Notes: generated by a model from the letters alone, not told the origin. A stretch of 64,000 bases of DNA from Trichosporon coremiiforme (GCA_039545355.1 BCJJ01000005.1:1115008-1179007), one strand, 5' to 3'; numbered from the stretch's first letter, positions 1 to 11,538 are shown. Numbers and translations: made by a program.

Positions 1-1
1 C

Positions 2-3000
2 ATTGCTCACCACCCCGAGATCGGAGAGGAGTCGCAGGTATCGTGGATCACCATCGTTCAGTCCCTCGGCCTCGACCCCGCCAACCTCGTCAGCGTCAAG
101 CGCGAGCGCATCCTCGACCTCCTCTGGGAGGTTGCGTCTGCGCCGCCCAAGGATGCCCGCTTTGCCGAAGCCGCCTACCGCGCAATCGCCACCCTTGCCT
201 TCGTTGACCCCGTGGAGTTCGTCGCAGACATTCTTGCTAAGATCAAGTCTGACCTCGACCCCGCTGCGCTGGACTTCATCGGCATCGAGGAGCGCGGTAT
301 CTGGCAGACGCCGCCTGACCAGATGTTCACCGATGTCCTGTCGAAGAAGAGCGACCAGGTCGAGAACAAGAACAGGAAAAACTACGCCGTCGAGAAGTGG
401 GAGCAGGAGGTACGGGAACAGCTCGCCAAGAAGAAGGCGACCACCCCAGGCGCCAACCTCTCGAAGCAGGACAAGGCGCTCGTTGCTGCCCAGCTCAAGA
501 AGGAGGCTGGTATCCGCGAGGAGATCGTACTCGAGCAGGCCCGCCTGAAGCGCGGCCTCGAGCTCGTCTCCAGCCTCGCTGCCTCTGGTGTCTCCGCCGT
601 TGAGAGCCAGCTTGGCACTCTCGCCCACCTTCTGCTCAGCAGCGTATTCGGCGCCGGTGCCTTTCTCGTCGACGATCGCGCCTTCGAGGTGTTCATCCAG
701 ATCAGCGGTCTTGCTTCGGATCGCCTGGACGAGTACCGCCGCCTGACTGCTGCCGCCATCCTGCGTGGCTACGAGGCTCCGTTTGTCCCCGAGGACTACC
801 TCCAGGAGGGGGCCTGTGAGCTTGTCACCCGCATCCTTCACCAGATCCTCTTCCTGGTCAACAAGGCGCCTCTCGACCCGACAAGCTACGCCCTCGTTAG
901 CATGCTCCTCCATCGTGTGGTCGCCGTTGGCGGCATCGGATGCCAGTCGGCTCAGAGCGACGAGGCTCAGGAGCAGCTCACCCTTGTTGTTGGTATCATC
1001 GGCGCTTGCGTCGGCGAGTTCCAGGATGACGCCTACCCCCGCCTCGAGACTATTGAGGACCTCCTCAAGATCATTAGCACCCAACCCCGTCTTGCGAAGG
1101 ATGCCTCTTCCGCTCTCGCTGATCTTGGTACGGCCATCCGTGACGTTGCCACTCCCGAGGAGATCGCCGCCATTATCAAGGGTACCCTCTCTGGCGAGTC
1201 AAACGTTCGCAACTCGGCTCTCCAGGCCCTCCAGCCTGTTGACCTCACGGAGCTCAACTACTCTGAGGAGCTGTTCATCTCCACCCACGACCCCGACGCT
1301 GCCAACGCCGCGCTCGCCGAGCACCTATGGGAGGACAACGGTCTTGACATCCCCGATACGTACCTGGAGTCGCTTGTGCCTTACCTCTGCAATAAGTCTG
1401 GTGCCGTTCGCAAGGGCACCGCCGAGGGTCTCACAGACGCAGCCGAGCAGCACCCGTCGCAGATCGAGCCGACCATCAAGGCGCTCGAGGACCTGTACGT
1501 TGCCGAGCTCAAGGCGCTCGAGCCCGAGATGGATCGTTTCGGCATGGTCATCCCGGAGACCGTCAACAAGCCCGACCCATGGCAGTCTCGTGTTGCCATT
1601 GCCGAGGCGCTCGAGAAGTTCGCTCCACTTATTCCCGACGGACAGGTTGAGCCTACTCTCAAATTCCTCATCGAGCGCGAGCCCCTTGGTGACCGCCACG
1701 AGGAGGTCCGCCGTGCCATGCTTAACGCCGCCACCACCATTGTTGATATTCACGGTGGAAAGGACATCTCCGGCCTCATGAGCATCTTCGAGACCAACCT
1801 CGCCACTCCCTCGACTTCGCAGACCACCGACTACGTCAAGGAGAGCGTTGTCGTTCTCTTCGGTCGTCTCGCCTCGCACCTCGAGTCGTCCGACAAGCGT
1901 ATCCCCAACGTCGTCGACCGTCTCGTTGAGGCCCTCAACACCCCCTCCGAGCTCGTGCAGTCTGCTGTTGCCGACTGTCTTCCCGCGCTTGTCCAGGACA
2001 TGGGCGAGGAGGCCGAGTACCTTGTTGACCGCCTGTTCTCGACCCTCACCACTGGCAAGTCGTACGCTGCTCGTCGTGGTGCTGCCTACGGTGTTGCTGG
2101 TGTTGTCAAGGGCCGCGGTCTCCGTGCGCTCAAGGACTACGACCTGATGGACAAGTTCACCGAGGCTGCCGAGGACAAGTCGAGCTACGAGGCTCGTGAG
2201 GGTGCCGTCTTCGCTTTCGAGACGCTCACCGCCACCCTTGGTCGTGTCTTCGAGCCCTACATCGTTGAGATTATCCCGCTCATGCTCAAGCTCTTCGGTG
2301 ACTCGAACAGCTACGTTCGTGAGGCGACTCAGTACGCTGCCAAGATCATCATGTCCAAGATCTCCGGCCACTGTGTCAAGATCATTCTGCCCACCCTTCT
2401 CGACGCTCTTGAGGAGAAGCAGTGGCGTACGAAGAAGGGCTCGATTGAGTTACTCGGATCCATGGCGTTCTGTGCTCCTCGTCAGCTCTCGCTCTCGCTT
2501 CCCACCATCATTCCCCACCTCACTGGCGTCATCAACGACTCGCACGCGCAGGTCAAGTCGGCTGCCAACGCCTCGCTCAAGCGCTTCGGTGAGGTCCTCA
2601 ACAATCCCGAGGTCAAGTCGATCCAGAGCACGCTCATGAAGGCGCTCGCCGACCCGTCCGCGAACATCACCAAGGCGCTCTCGTCGCTGCTCAAGACCAC
2701 CTTCGAGCACTACCTCGACGCCCCGTCGCTTGCGCTCGTCATGCCCATCATCGACCGTGGTCTCCGCCAGCGTTCGTCCGAGATCAAGCGCAAGTCGGTT
2801 CAGATCGTTGGAAACATGGCCTCGCTCACCGACTCGCGCGACCTCGTGCCCTACCTCCACGAGCTCATGCCCCTCATCCACGAGGTTCTTGTCGACCCCG
2901 TTCCCGAGGCGCGTGCCACCGCCGCCAAGTCGCTGGGTACCCTCGTCGAGCGTCTCGGAGAGACCAACTTCCCCGACCTTGTCGACAAGCTGCTCCAGAC

Positions 3001-5533
3001 CCTCCGTTCCGACACTTCCGGTGTCGACCGCCAGGGTGCTGCCCAAGGTCTCTCTGAGGTCCTTGCCGGTCTCGGTATCGAGCGTCTTGAGGCCCTCCTC
3101 CCCGACGTCATCACTAGCACGGCCTCGCCCCGCGCTTACGTCCGTGAGGGTTTCATCTCGCTCCTCATTTACCTCCCCGCCACCTTCGGCCACCGCTTCT
3201 CGCCCCACCTCGCTCGTATCATTCCGCCTATCCTCAACGGTCTGGCCGACGAGTCCGAGTACGTGCGTGACGCCTCCATGCGCGCTGGTAAGATGATCAT
3301 CGCCAACTACTCGAACAAGGCCATCGAGCTCCTGCTTCCCGAGCTCGAGAAGGGCATGCTCGACAGCTCGTGGCGTATTCGCCAGTCGTCCATCTCGCTT
3401 ACCGGCGAGCTGCTCTACCGTGTCACTGGTATCAGTGGCAAGGTCGAGCTCGAGGAGGATGAGACTGCCGGCCGCGGTGCCGACCAGGCCCGCAAGGCGC
3501 TTCTCGAAGCCCTCGGCCAGGAGCGCCGCGACCGCGTCCTCGCCACCCTTTACATCGTTCGCCAGGACACCGTCTCGACCGTTCGCCAGGCGTCCATCCA
3601 CATCTGGAAGGCGCTCGTCCACAACACCCCTCGTACCACCCGCGAGATCCTGCCGATGCTCATGCAGCTCCTGGTCTCGTTGCTTGGTTCGCCCCACATG
3701 GACCAGCAGGAGACTGCCTCGCGTACCATCGGAGAGCTTTGTCGCAAGAACGGCGAGCGCATCGTCGGAGAGATTGTGCCCATCCTCAAGAAGGCTATCT
3801 CCTCGACCGACTCGCGCACCAAGGAGGGTGCCTGTCTCGCCTTCAGCGATGTCATGCAGTCTGCGTCCAAGGACGCTATCGAGAACCACGAGGACGTCAT
3901 TATCTCGTGCGTCCGTGGCGCTCTCGTCGACCCCAACCCCGACATCCGCTCTGCCGCCGCCCAGACCTTCGACACCATGCAGCAGTACATGGGTGCCAAG
4001 GCGATCGACCAGACCATTCCGACGCTTCTCGAGGCCATGCGTGGCGAAGGCGAAGCCTCAGAGACCGCTCTTCAGGCACTCAAGGAGGTTATGAACGTCC
4101 GTGCCAACAGCGTCTTCCCCGTCCTCATCCCCACCCTCACCGCTCAGCCCATCAGCGCCTTCAACGCGCGCGCCATCAACGCGCTCGTCCGCGTTGCCGG
4201 CAGCGCCCTCAACCGCCGCATCGACACCCTGCTTAGCGCGCTGGTCAAGTCGCTCGAGGCGAACCCCTCCGAGGACGTCAAGCCAGACCTCGAGGAGGCT
4301 ATCGAGGCGCTCTGCGCTTCCGTCGAGGACTCGGACGGTATCCACCTTCTCATGATGCTCCTCTTCGGCTGGGCCAAGGACGTCAACCCTACCCGCCGCG
4401 CCACCGCGTGCAACATCTTCGGTACTCTTTGCCAGGTCAACGAGGAGGACATGGACGACTACCGTGTCGACTGGATCCGCATTCTCGTCGGCCTCATGGA
4501 CGACTCGGACGAGGACGTCGTCATCGCCGCCTGGACGGCGCTCGACCACTTTGTCAAGACGATCCACAAGGACGAGCTGCAGACTCTCGTTGTGCCGCTC
4601 CGCCGCACAATCGAGTCGACCGGCGCTCCTGGCCGCACCGTCCCTGGATTCTCGCGCCCGAAGGGTGTGCAGTCGATCGTCCCGATTCTGCTTGCCGGTG
4701 TCCTCAGCGGCACGCAGGAGCAGCGCGAGCAGGCCGCGTTCGGTATCGGAGACCTTGTCCAGCGCACTTCGGAGGCTGCCATCAAACCGTATATCATCCA
4801 GCTTACTGGTCCTCTCATCCGTGTCATCTCGGGCCAGTCCATCGCGCCGCAGATCAAGGGTGCAATTCTGCAGACCCTCACCGTGCTCCTGGAGGAGGTG
4901 CCGCAGCTCGTGCGCCCCTTCCACCCGCAGCTCACGCGTACCTTCGTCAAGAGCGCCTCGGACCCTGCCGCGCTTTCCATCCGTGTCAAGGCTGCCACTG
5001 GCCTCGGCGAGCTCATGAAGCACCAGCCCCGTGTCGACCCGCTGATCACGGAGCTGATTGGAGCTATCCAGACTGGCGAGCGCGAGGTTGCTCCCTCCGT
5101 CGTTTCGGCGCTTGCGGCCGTGTGCTTCAGCGCTGGGCAGAACATTGGCGCTGCGGCGAAGACGTCGATCGTCGAGCTCATCGAGGAAGCGTTCATGGGC
5201 GGCCACGGCGACAGCTACAACAACGCGATCGCGGCCGTCACGGCCGCGCTGGCGAAGGCGGACGCCGAGGCTGTGCGACCGATAGTCGACACGTTCCTCG
5301 CTCCGGCGACGCCGCCGGCGTCCCTCGTCAGCATCTGTATCCGCACGATGCTCGAGGACTCGCCAGATGCGTTCTACGAGCTCGAGAGCACCGAGGACGT
5401 TGCGAAGAAGATCATGGCGAGCCTCGGTTCGGACGCGGCCAACATCGCCCGTCCGTCGCGCGAGGCCCGCGAGCTCTTCCGCTCCCAGCCGAGGTATAAG
5501 GACGACGCGGCCGTGCAGGCCATCGTCAAGTAA
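2..5533 (+). CDS. GCN1: GCN1, eIF2-alpha kinase activator (5' end outside window)
   Basis: The reading frame is open from base 2 to the TAA at 5531-5533, giving 1843 residues with no start, so the N-terminus lies upstream of the window. The whole length is helical HEAT repeats. The stretch around residues 600-1000, with repeated Y-V-R-E/D and L-L-P-x-L patterns, matches the central eEF3-like part of Gcn1, and the remainder covers the C-terminal region that in yeast Gcn1 binds the RWD domain of Gcn2. Yeast Gcn1 has about 2670 residues, so roughly 800 are missing here. In known fungi Gcn1 sits on translating ribosomes and passes the uncharged-tRNA signal to Gcn2 during amino-acid starvation. 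I see no intron in this part. The gene converges on a kinetochore gene 134 bp downstream. Confidence 0.93.
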   Translation: MAHHPEIGEESQVSWITIVQSLGLDPANLVSVKRERILDLLWEVASAPPKDARFAEAAYRAIATLAFVDPVEFVADILAKIKSDLDPAALDFIGIEERGIWQTPPDQMFTDVLSKKSDQVENKNRKNYAVEKWEQEVREQLAKKKATTPGANLSKQDKALVAAQLKKEAGIREEIVLEQARLKRGLELVSSLAASGVSAVESQLGTLAHLLLSSVFGAGAFLVDDRAFEVFIQISGLASDRLDEYRRLTAAAILRGYEAPFVPEDYLQEGACELVTRILHQILFLVNKAPLDPTSYALVSMLLHRVVAVGGIGCQSAQSDEAQEQLTLVVGIIGACVGEFQDDAYPRLETIEDLLKIISTQPRLAKDASSALADLGTAIRDVATPEEIAAIIKGTLSGESNVRNSALQALQPVDLTELNYSEELFISTHDPDAANAALAEHLWEDNGLDIPDTYLESLVPYLCNKSGAVRKGTAEGLTDAAEQHPSQIEPTIKALEDLYVAELKALEPEMDRFGMVIPETVNKPDPWQSRVAIAEALEKFAPLIPDGQVEPTLKFLIEREPLGDRHEEVRRAMLNAATTIVDIHGGKDISGLMSIFETNLATPSTSQTTDYVKESVVVLFGRLASHLESSDKRIPNVVDRLVEALNTPSELVQSAVADCLPALVQDMGEEAEYLVDRLFSTLTTGKSYAARRGAAYGVAGVVKGRGLRALKDYDLMDKFTEAAEDKSSYEAREGAVFAFETLTATLGRVFEPYIVEIIPLMLKLFGDSNSYVREATQYAAKIIMSKISGHCVKIILPTLLDALEEKQWRTKKGSIELLGSMAFCAPRQLSLSLPTIIPHLTGVINDSHAQVKSAANASLKRFGEVLNNPEVKSIQSTLMKALADPSANITKALSSLLKTTFEHYLDAPSLALVMPIIDRGLRQRSSEIKRKSVQIVGNMASLTDSRDLVPYLHELMPLIHEVLVDPVPEARATAAKSLGTLVERLGETNFPDLVDKLLQTLRSDTSGVDRQGAAQGLSEVLAGLGIERLEALLPDVITSTASPRAYVREGFISLLIYLPATFGHRFSPHLARIIPPILNGLADESEYVRDASMRAGKMIIANYSNKAIELLLPELEKGMLDSSWRIRQSSISLTGELLYRVTGISGKVELEEDETAGRGADQARKALLEALGQERRDRVLATLYIVRQDTVSTVRQASIHIWKALVHNTPRTTREILPMLMQLLVSLLGSPHMDQQETASRTIGELCRKNGERIVGEIVPILKKAISSTDSRTKEGACLAFSDVMQSASKDAIENHEDVIISCVRGALVDPNPDIRSAAAQTFDTMQQYMGAKAIDQTIPTLLEAMRGEGEASETALQALKEVMNVRANSVFPVLIPTLTAQPISAFNARAINALVRVAGSALNRRIDTLLSALVKSLEANPSEDVKPDLEEAIEALCASVEDSDGIHLLMMLLFGWAKDVNPTRRATACNIFGTLCQVNEEDMDDYRVDWIRILVGLMDDSDEDVVIAAWTALDHFVKTIHKDELQTLVVPLRRTIESTGAPGRTVPGFSRPKGVQSIVPILLAGVLSGTQEQREQAAFGIGDLVQRTSEAAIKPYIIQLTGPLIRVISGQSIAPQIKGAILQTLTVLLEEVPQLVRPFHPQLTRTFVKSASDPAALSIRVKAATGLGELMKHQPRVDPLITELIGAIQTGEREVAPSVVSALAAVCFSAGQNIGAAAKTSIVELIEEAFMGGHGDSYNNAIAAVTAALAKADAEAVRPIVDTFLAPATPPASLVSICIRTMLEDSPDAFYELESTEDVAKKIMASLGSDAANIARPSREARELFRSQPRYKDDAAVQAIVK

Positions 5534-5667
5534 GGGTTGTAGGCATAGGCGCAGCGTAGGCTAGAGTAGATATAAGATACAGTTCTATTTTCAATCATGC
5601 ATCGTAGCATTGTGCAGGGATCATACAACAGGGTACATTGACAGCTACGGAGCGTCTACGAGCGTGG

Positions 5668-6728
5668 TTAGAGGGGGCGTATCCGGACGAGGACGTCTGC
5701 GATGAGTCCCGCGGGATCGTTCGCCGCGACAGCAGCGTTGATCGCCTCGGACATGTCCGCGTCCGTTCCCTGGACATCGGCAGCGACCAGCTTTGGCGCG
5801 AAGTCCATTATGAGCGTGACGCCCTCGTCGTACTCTACTGCCGTGCGTCCGTCCTCGACATTCACGCCCCGAATGCCCATGAGAGCGCGGTACTGCGCGT
5901 TCATGCGGCCGAACCAGTCCGCAAGCTGCAGGGCGTGGTTGTCACCCATCGAGCGGAGCTTCGTGACCTCGGCCGCGCGCGCTTCCTCCCGTTGCCTGTC
6001 CTTGCTCAGCTGCGCTACGCGCGCGCGTCGAGCGGCAAGAGCCTCGGACAGCTCCGCGATACGCCCGTCCGTATCCGCCAGCGCACTCGTGAGCTCCTCG
6101 AGCCGCACGGTCTGCTCGTCCAGCGTGTCGCTCGCAGCGGTCAGCGTCATACGCGAGTCGGGAGGATGCGCCGCGTTCAACCGCGCAAGCTCGAGCTCCA
6201 TGCCCCCGATTTCCTTCTGGAGCGTCGACACCTGTGCGACCTTTTCGGAGAGCTCGGTGTGTTCTGCTTGTCAGCCAACGGTCTCCCACCCATCACCCTA
6301 TGGCCGCACTCACTCTGCTCATTGTCCCGCGCCATCCCATCAATCTCGGCGCGCATGCGTTCGACCTCGGCCTTCTTCTCCTTCAGCGCGGCCTTCTTCT
6401 CCTTGTTCTCGCGCTCGAGACGGTCGTTCTCTCCCGGCGCAAGGGCTGGCGCATCTCCCGTGATCGTAAAAAGGAACTGGCGCTTGGCCTCCAGGTCGAT
6501 GTAGCGTTGCTTCAGGAACCGGAAGTGCGCCTTCTGCTCTTCGCTGCGCGTTAGGACGGAGGCGGGGCGCGAATCCAGGTTCTCCAGCAGCGAGGTCGAG
6601 CGGAACGTGTCGCGTTGCTGCTCGAGACCGGTTGGCTCGGAGGCGGCGGAGAGGAAGCTGGATGTTAGCCGGGGAGGAGGCGGGGGCACTCACGCCTCGG
6701 CGTTCGCGTACAGCTCCGTGTGGCTCAT
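5668..6728 (-). CDS. Sos7-like kinetochore coiled-coil protein
   Basis: Three exons, complement of 5668-6263, 6314-6657 and 6694-6728, give 324 residues in consistent phase. Introns are 50 and 36 nt with gtgagt donors and cag acceptors. The N-terminal third holds a segment reading EEQKAHFRFLKQRYIDLEAK, which resembles the signature of the fungal Sos7 family, followed by long heptad-rich coiled coil (about residues 70-240) and a small globular C-terminus. In fission yeast Sos7 partners Spc7/KNL1 at the outer kinetochore and supports Mis12-complex loading; the same role here is inferred from family membership. The start at 6728 was chosen because the short first exon splices in frame. A SMC-like or other coiled-coil protein is the alternative if the Sos7 motif is coincidental. 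Confidence 0.72.
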
Positions 6729-7075
6729 ACTTGCGGATGCTGTTGTTGTCATGGTTGTTGTGATGGTTGAGGGAGTGGAGGTTGAGAAACGTGTGGACGG
6801 AGGGTGGTTTGTTGACATCTCAGGCACGGACAGGCACGAGCCTGATTTCGGTGGCGGAGTGGTCGATTTACATCGGTTGGATGGTTGGATGGTTGGATGG
6901 TTGGATGGTTGGGGCGGAGTCGGCGGTGCACGCGGCGGTGCGGGTGCCTTGCGAGACCTCGCCGAATCCCGCGCCGAGGTGACTCAAGATGCTGCGAATT
7001 CTCCTCATGAGACGCATTCTTAATGCGCTCATGATGCGCTCAGTGTGACTTGTTGAATTAGCATCTCACCTGACA
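6729..7075. other. Upstream region with microsatellite, no gene seen
   Basis: This spacer is the presumed promoter of the Sos7-like gene. Apart from the tandem repeat annotated separately I see no open frame with family resemblance. Confidence 0.5.
6875..6913. repeat. Tandem repeat of 8-bp unit GGTTGGAT
   Basis: The unit ggttggat is repeated almost perfectly between four and five times about 150 bp upstream of the Sos7-like start. It is a simple microsatellite with no coding sense on either strand. Confidence 0.9.
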
Positions 7076-7870
7076 ATGTCCGACGATGACAAGGAGACCT
7101 CCGGCGGTGGGGCCGTCGACAGCAAAGCCGCCGACAACGAAGCTCTCCACAGCGAGCCCGATGGCAAGCACATCAACCAGGTTCGCCTGACGCCCGAGTC
7201 GTACTCGCACATCTGGGATATAATCATCGCGGACATGAGCCTGTACTGTGTACATAGGACTGTATGCAGTATACGCTATGGAAGGTGCAAGCGCAGCGTG
7301 CGGACCGCTGAGATGATGTGCCAATACTCTTGGCAACCCAACCAACTGGACACTCGCCAACGTATCACACGCATCTGGGACAGTGCGTGCATGAGAATTT
7401 TGCATAACCCTCCTGAATCGCCTATGCATACATTCATATCATCTGCACATGCATCATGCATCATGCATCATGCATCGGTGCAATATGTAGCAAAAGACTC
7501 CCCCGGTCCAGCCGGGGTCCGCTTCCCGATCGAACATCCCTGGTACCGGCAGCAGTGCCGTTCCGCGCCAAGACGGCGGTGGTGTTTGCGGTGTGGTCGT
7601 TGGAGATGGATATCGAGATCAGCCTGGGCCCTTACTGCCAGCTTCCGCCCAGTATTGAGGAGCTCGTCATTCATTCGGCGAACGTCATGAACGTGGAAGA
7701 TCCCGAGAGCTCACTCGAACGCAGCGAGTACGGCCCCGCTCTCAAGCGCATTGTGCTCATCGTGCAGCCGCTGGACGATGTGAACCGCGATAATGACACT
7801 TCACACCACCAAGAGACCGAATCAATGTGGTCCACTTCGCACCAAGCAGCACAAGCCATGGTAGGACGCC
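7076..7870 (+). pseudogene. Possible eroded F-box/LRR-like gene relic
   Basis: An ATG at 7076 opens a frame whose first 55 residues are acidic and then read QVRLTPESYSHIWDIII. A second open stretch from about 7590 contains GPYCQLPPSIEELVIHSANV and LKRIVLIVQPLDDVNRD. From general knowledge these two pieces resemble, in order, the N-terminal box and a mid-protein strand of the large F-box-like families of Trichosporonales yeasts. The 350 bp between them shows no clean open frame and includes a tgcatca repeat near 7448-7476. I therefore read this as a decayed copy, but it may simply be noncoding. Confidence 0.3.
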
Positions 7871-8599
7871 CATGAGCAAGGTGTAGGATGACCTCGAAGT
7901 CCGACGGAAGCCAACCCAGCGCGAGCGCATGCCAGTCCAATCATCGTTGCTCCGCCTGCGGCGTAGCGGCACGCAGGAACTCCGGAGCGGGGGCTTGCTA
8001 ATCGCGTTCTGGACCCGGGACCCACGCGCGCAAGCTCTCGATCTTCCGACCCGCTCCCTATCGCAAACAGACGCACCGAGGTGACAAATGAGTGCGAATC
8101 TTCGGCGCGCTCTGCGCACCATTATCTGCGGGGATTACTTCATGAGAGCTAGATTGCCGCAGATTGAACGCCGCAATGTCCCCGCAAATTGTCACGTGGG
8201 TTTCACGTGTCCTACTGAACGGCTAACGTCAGCCAACATGGATTAGAGATCAGTGTTTCGCAGATTAGGGATGAACACTAATAAGCCATTACTCATGCGG
8301 CGTTCAACGCGATTGCGGCCTCCTTGTTGAGATTGTGCGGGGAATTCTCTGAGTCAGATGGAGGAAATCTTACAGAATCTGACGCGCTCATGACAACGAC
8401 AGTGCGCGCTGCTGTGGCCATAAATATGTCTGCATCTGTAAGGATGGGAGCCCATCATCTCACCTTTGAGCTGCACACAGCTACACACTCATCTCGACTG
8501 AATCTCTCCTCAGAGACAAGCCTAAAAGCTTTCCCAACCCTCCACAACATCCCTGAAGTCCAACGGTGACCTCGACAACTCGACAACAACAAACCCACG
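7871..8599. other. Intergenic region, probable MFS promoter
   Basis: No coding frame I can support. The region is more AT-rich than its surroundings and holds repeated gattgc/gcgtt motifs around 8140-8330. It presumably carries the promoter and 5' leader of the transporter. Confidence 0.5.
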
Positions 8600-10285
8600 A
8601 TGAGCGACATTGAAGCTCAGAAGGAGGCCGTGGCGGCGTCTTCGGAGCGCGTGCCTTCGCCGACGCCGACGCTCGGCCCGGTCATCTCGCGCCGCCAGAC
8701 CCGTGACGAATACAAACTCCAGCAGGACCGCGGCGAGGTCCCGATCGAACTCGTCTCCGCGATGCTGGAGAAGACGGACGCGTTCCGTGTCACGTTCGAC
8801 GGACCGGACGACCCGCGAAACGCGCACAACTGGAGCCTGCGGAAGAAGATCCTCCAGAACGTCCTCATCACTCTCGCGACGTTCTGGTCCGGTGCGGCCT
8901 CGGCCGTTCTCTCCGGCGCCTCGCCCCAGGTCGCTCAGCATTTCCGCGTCGGCTCCGTCGTCGCCGAGCTCGCCAATGGCATGTTCGTGAGTATTACTCC
9001 TGTCTTCCCCGGGTGCTGCGCACAAAACGGCGCCACACCATCCCCATTTCCACCCGCGCGAACGTGGCACTGACAACTCCAGGTGTTCGGGTTCGCTCTC
9101 GGACCGCAAATCTTCGGCCCCCTCTCGGAAGTCATGGGCCGCAAGTGGCCGCTGACGCTCGGCCTTTTCCTGGGCACTATGTTCAGCATCCAGGTGGCGG
9201 GAGCATCGAATTTCGCCACCGTTATGATCGGACGATTCTTTGGGGGCGTCTTCGGCGCCGCCCCTTACGCTATTGGCGGCGGTTGGTTCCACGACGTCTA
9301 TTCTTCGCTCTGGGTTCAAGTCGGAGTAAGCTTCTTCGCGATCGCGACAGCAGGCGGTCCTGCACTTGGTCCAGTGATCGGCGCCGGACTTGCATCGACG
9401 GGCCCGTACGGGTGGCGATGGACAGAGTGGTTTTGTGTCATCTTCGGAGGTGTGGTGACTGGACTCTTGGCCCTGTTTATGGACGAGAGTTATAGTCCCG
9501 CGATTTTGAAGCGCGCGGCAGAGCGGCGCCGCAGGGATACGGGGAACTACGCCTGGCACTGCGAGCTGGACACGGTGCACATCTCCGCGAAGGACATCCT
9601 GGTCCGCTACTGCCTGCGCCCTGTCCGGATGATGTTGACCGAGCCGCTCCTGTTCGTCCTCAACATCTACATGTCCTTCGTCTACGCCCTCCTCTACATG
9701 CTCATGGCCGCTGTCCCGGTCATCTTCGGCGAGTACCGGGGCTACGGGCAGGTTGTGAGCACGCTTCCCTTTGTGAGCGTGTTCATCGGTATCCTGTTCG
9801 GGGGCGGCCTCATGATCCTTGACAGGTACCGGTACGTTGCCAAGTTGCAGCGCGAGGGCAAGGACGAGCTTCCCGACGAGCGCTTCGTGCCCATGGGCGT
9901 GGGCGCGGTGATGCTCACGATCGGCCTGTTCTGGTTCGCCTTCACGGGCCCGGCGCAGACGTCGAGCCCGTGGTCCAGCATCATCGCGATCGGATTCTCA
10001 ATGGCTGGCATGGTCCTCATCTTCGAGTGCGGCATTGTTGTCCTCATCGACATGTACCGCAGCTTTGCGAACTCGGCCATCGCGGCCAACACTCTCCTCC
10101 GGAGCGTTTTTGGTGGCGCTTTCCCCCTCTTCACCACAGGAATGGTGCACAACCTCGGATACCAGGGTACATGGGCTATGGCCCTCCTCGCCTTCCTGGC
10201 CCTTTTCCTCGCCCCCATTCCCTTCATCTTCTACCGCATTGGTCCTCGCCTGAGGGCCATGTCCAAGTTCAGCCTCGAGCTTTAG
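8600..10285 (+). CDS. MFS transporter, DHA1 polyamine/drug family
   Basis: Two exons, 8600-8986 and 9083-10285, separated by a 96-nt intron, encode 529 residues. The first 95 residues are a hydrophilic cytoplasmic head containing NAHNWSLRKK, the usual lead-in of this group (D-P-x-N-x-x-N-W). Twelve hydrophobic segments follow. The loop after TM2 has GPLSEVMGRKWPL, the MFS motif A variant of the DHA1 drug:H+ antiporter family, and RRDTGNYAWHCELD forms the central cytoplasmic loop. The C-terminus is short and basic. Members export azoles, polyamines or other small compounds at the plasma membrane; the substrate cannot be told from the sequence. The ATG at 8600 follows a pyrimidine/CA-rich leader and no upstream in-frame ATG exists nearby. 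Confidence 0.9.
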
Positions 10286-10377
10286 AATAGCTTAGAAATT
10301 ATAGACCTTTAATGTCAGTCTTGACTGTATGCTGCTTGCTGCAAGAGGTGATGTGAAGTAAGCATAATGAGTGTGCA

Positions 10378-11538
10378 CTACGTAAACCTGATAAGCATGT
10401 ATGTCCACACAAAGATGATGAACACAGTGACCATTATGCCGAGCTGCATACATGTCGTGCTGCGTCCCTTGCGTGACACCTGGTCGAGGTTGCCCTTGGA
10501 TTTGAGCGTGCCGTCCAAGTTCTCTGCGAGGTCAGCTTTTCGTGTCCCGCAGTGGTTAGCTCACGTTCGAGGACATCCTGCGAGTTCTGCAGGAGGCTCT
10601 TCTCATTCTCGAGGCTGCTGCTGAACTGGAGTGCATTCAGCTTCAGTTGGTGTGACATCTGTTCACGTCAGCTTATGAGCGAGATTTCGAAAGCTTACGC
10701 CAGCGAGCTGCCCGCTCAGTTCCTCCTGGAGCTCGCGTGCGCCCATACCCTTCGAGTTCGCACTGGCGAGCAGGCGTTGCCGCATACCCTCCTCATCCAT
10801 CGGGTCCTTCACCGCCTTCGGTTGCAGCGGGAGCAAACCAGCATCACCGCCCTGCTTTGACTCCTGCTTGCGCCGCGCAAAGTAGTCTGTCATGTCAAAT
10901 GCCTTCGACATTGTTAGTGACACGACTGCCGCTGGTGCAGCTGACGGTGCAGCCAGGGGAATTTCCAGATCCACAGGCTCCGCTTCCAGCTTCGTCAGCA
11001 TGTGAGCCTCCAGTAGGTCCTCAGGGGCGGCAGCCTGTGGCAGTGTCGGGAGCTGGATGAACGGCAGCGAGGACGGCGGAGCGGGTGCAGAAACATGCTG
11101 CTGTCAGCTATGGTCAACATGAAATGAGATTACTCTTGCAGAATCCTGTACTTGCACCTCTACGCAGGCAAGAATGCGCTCCAGGTCATCCAACGTAGCT
11201 GCTGTTGTGGATGCTCTGGCGTCAGCTTCAAGATGGGCAGCACTGAGCTCACTGTTCATTTGAGTCGCGTAAAGCTTGTAGAAGTGCTCGGGCATACAGC
11301 ACAGTCTGTTTTGTCAGTTGAGCTCAACACCTGGGCAGCTCACCTCCCAAGTCTTCTGAACCTCGAGCCAGCTCATGTCCTCTGCCTCCTGGTCCATCCT
11401 TTCCAGTGCCCGCACCAGTCGCGTGACATTGACAAGGCCATGTTTTGTCTGCGCAGCAGGCTGCGCAGACACAGCAACTGTCGGTGACGGGTCCATGGAG
11501 AGGAGACTCAGAGCAGTGACGGTTTGTGGGCCATGCAT
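10378..11538 (-). CDS. USE1: USE1-like SNARE (Golgi-to-ER retrograde fusion)
   Basis: Six exons on the complement (10378-10523, 10565-10658, 10699-11097, 11134-11215, 11253-11305, 11344-11538) join in phase to 322 residues. The N-terminal helices contain NVTRLVRALERMDQ, as in Use1 proteins. A central linker (MTDYFARRKQESKQ) leads to a SNARE-like coiled segment starting at ARELQEELSGQLAG and continuing through LQFSSSLENEKSLLQNSQD. A single C-terminal membrane helix (around MVTVFIIFVWTYMLI) ends three residues before the stop. Use1 is an ER t-SNARE acting with Sec20, Ufe1 and Sec22 on COPI vesicles returning from the Golgi. The exact first exon is uncertain: the Met at 11538 is the first in frame, but a Met 14 residues later could also serve. 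Introns are 36-41 nt. Confidence 0.8.

Noticed and set aside
1325..3889. Long minus-strand frames (348 and 479 codons) opposite GCN1
   Set aside because: They lie antisense to a clearly conserved coding frame. Their composition (Glu/Gly/Leu/Val/Arg runs) is what codon bias on the plus strand produces. No motif or start context supports them.
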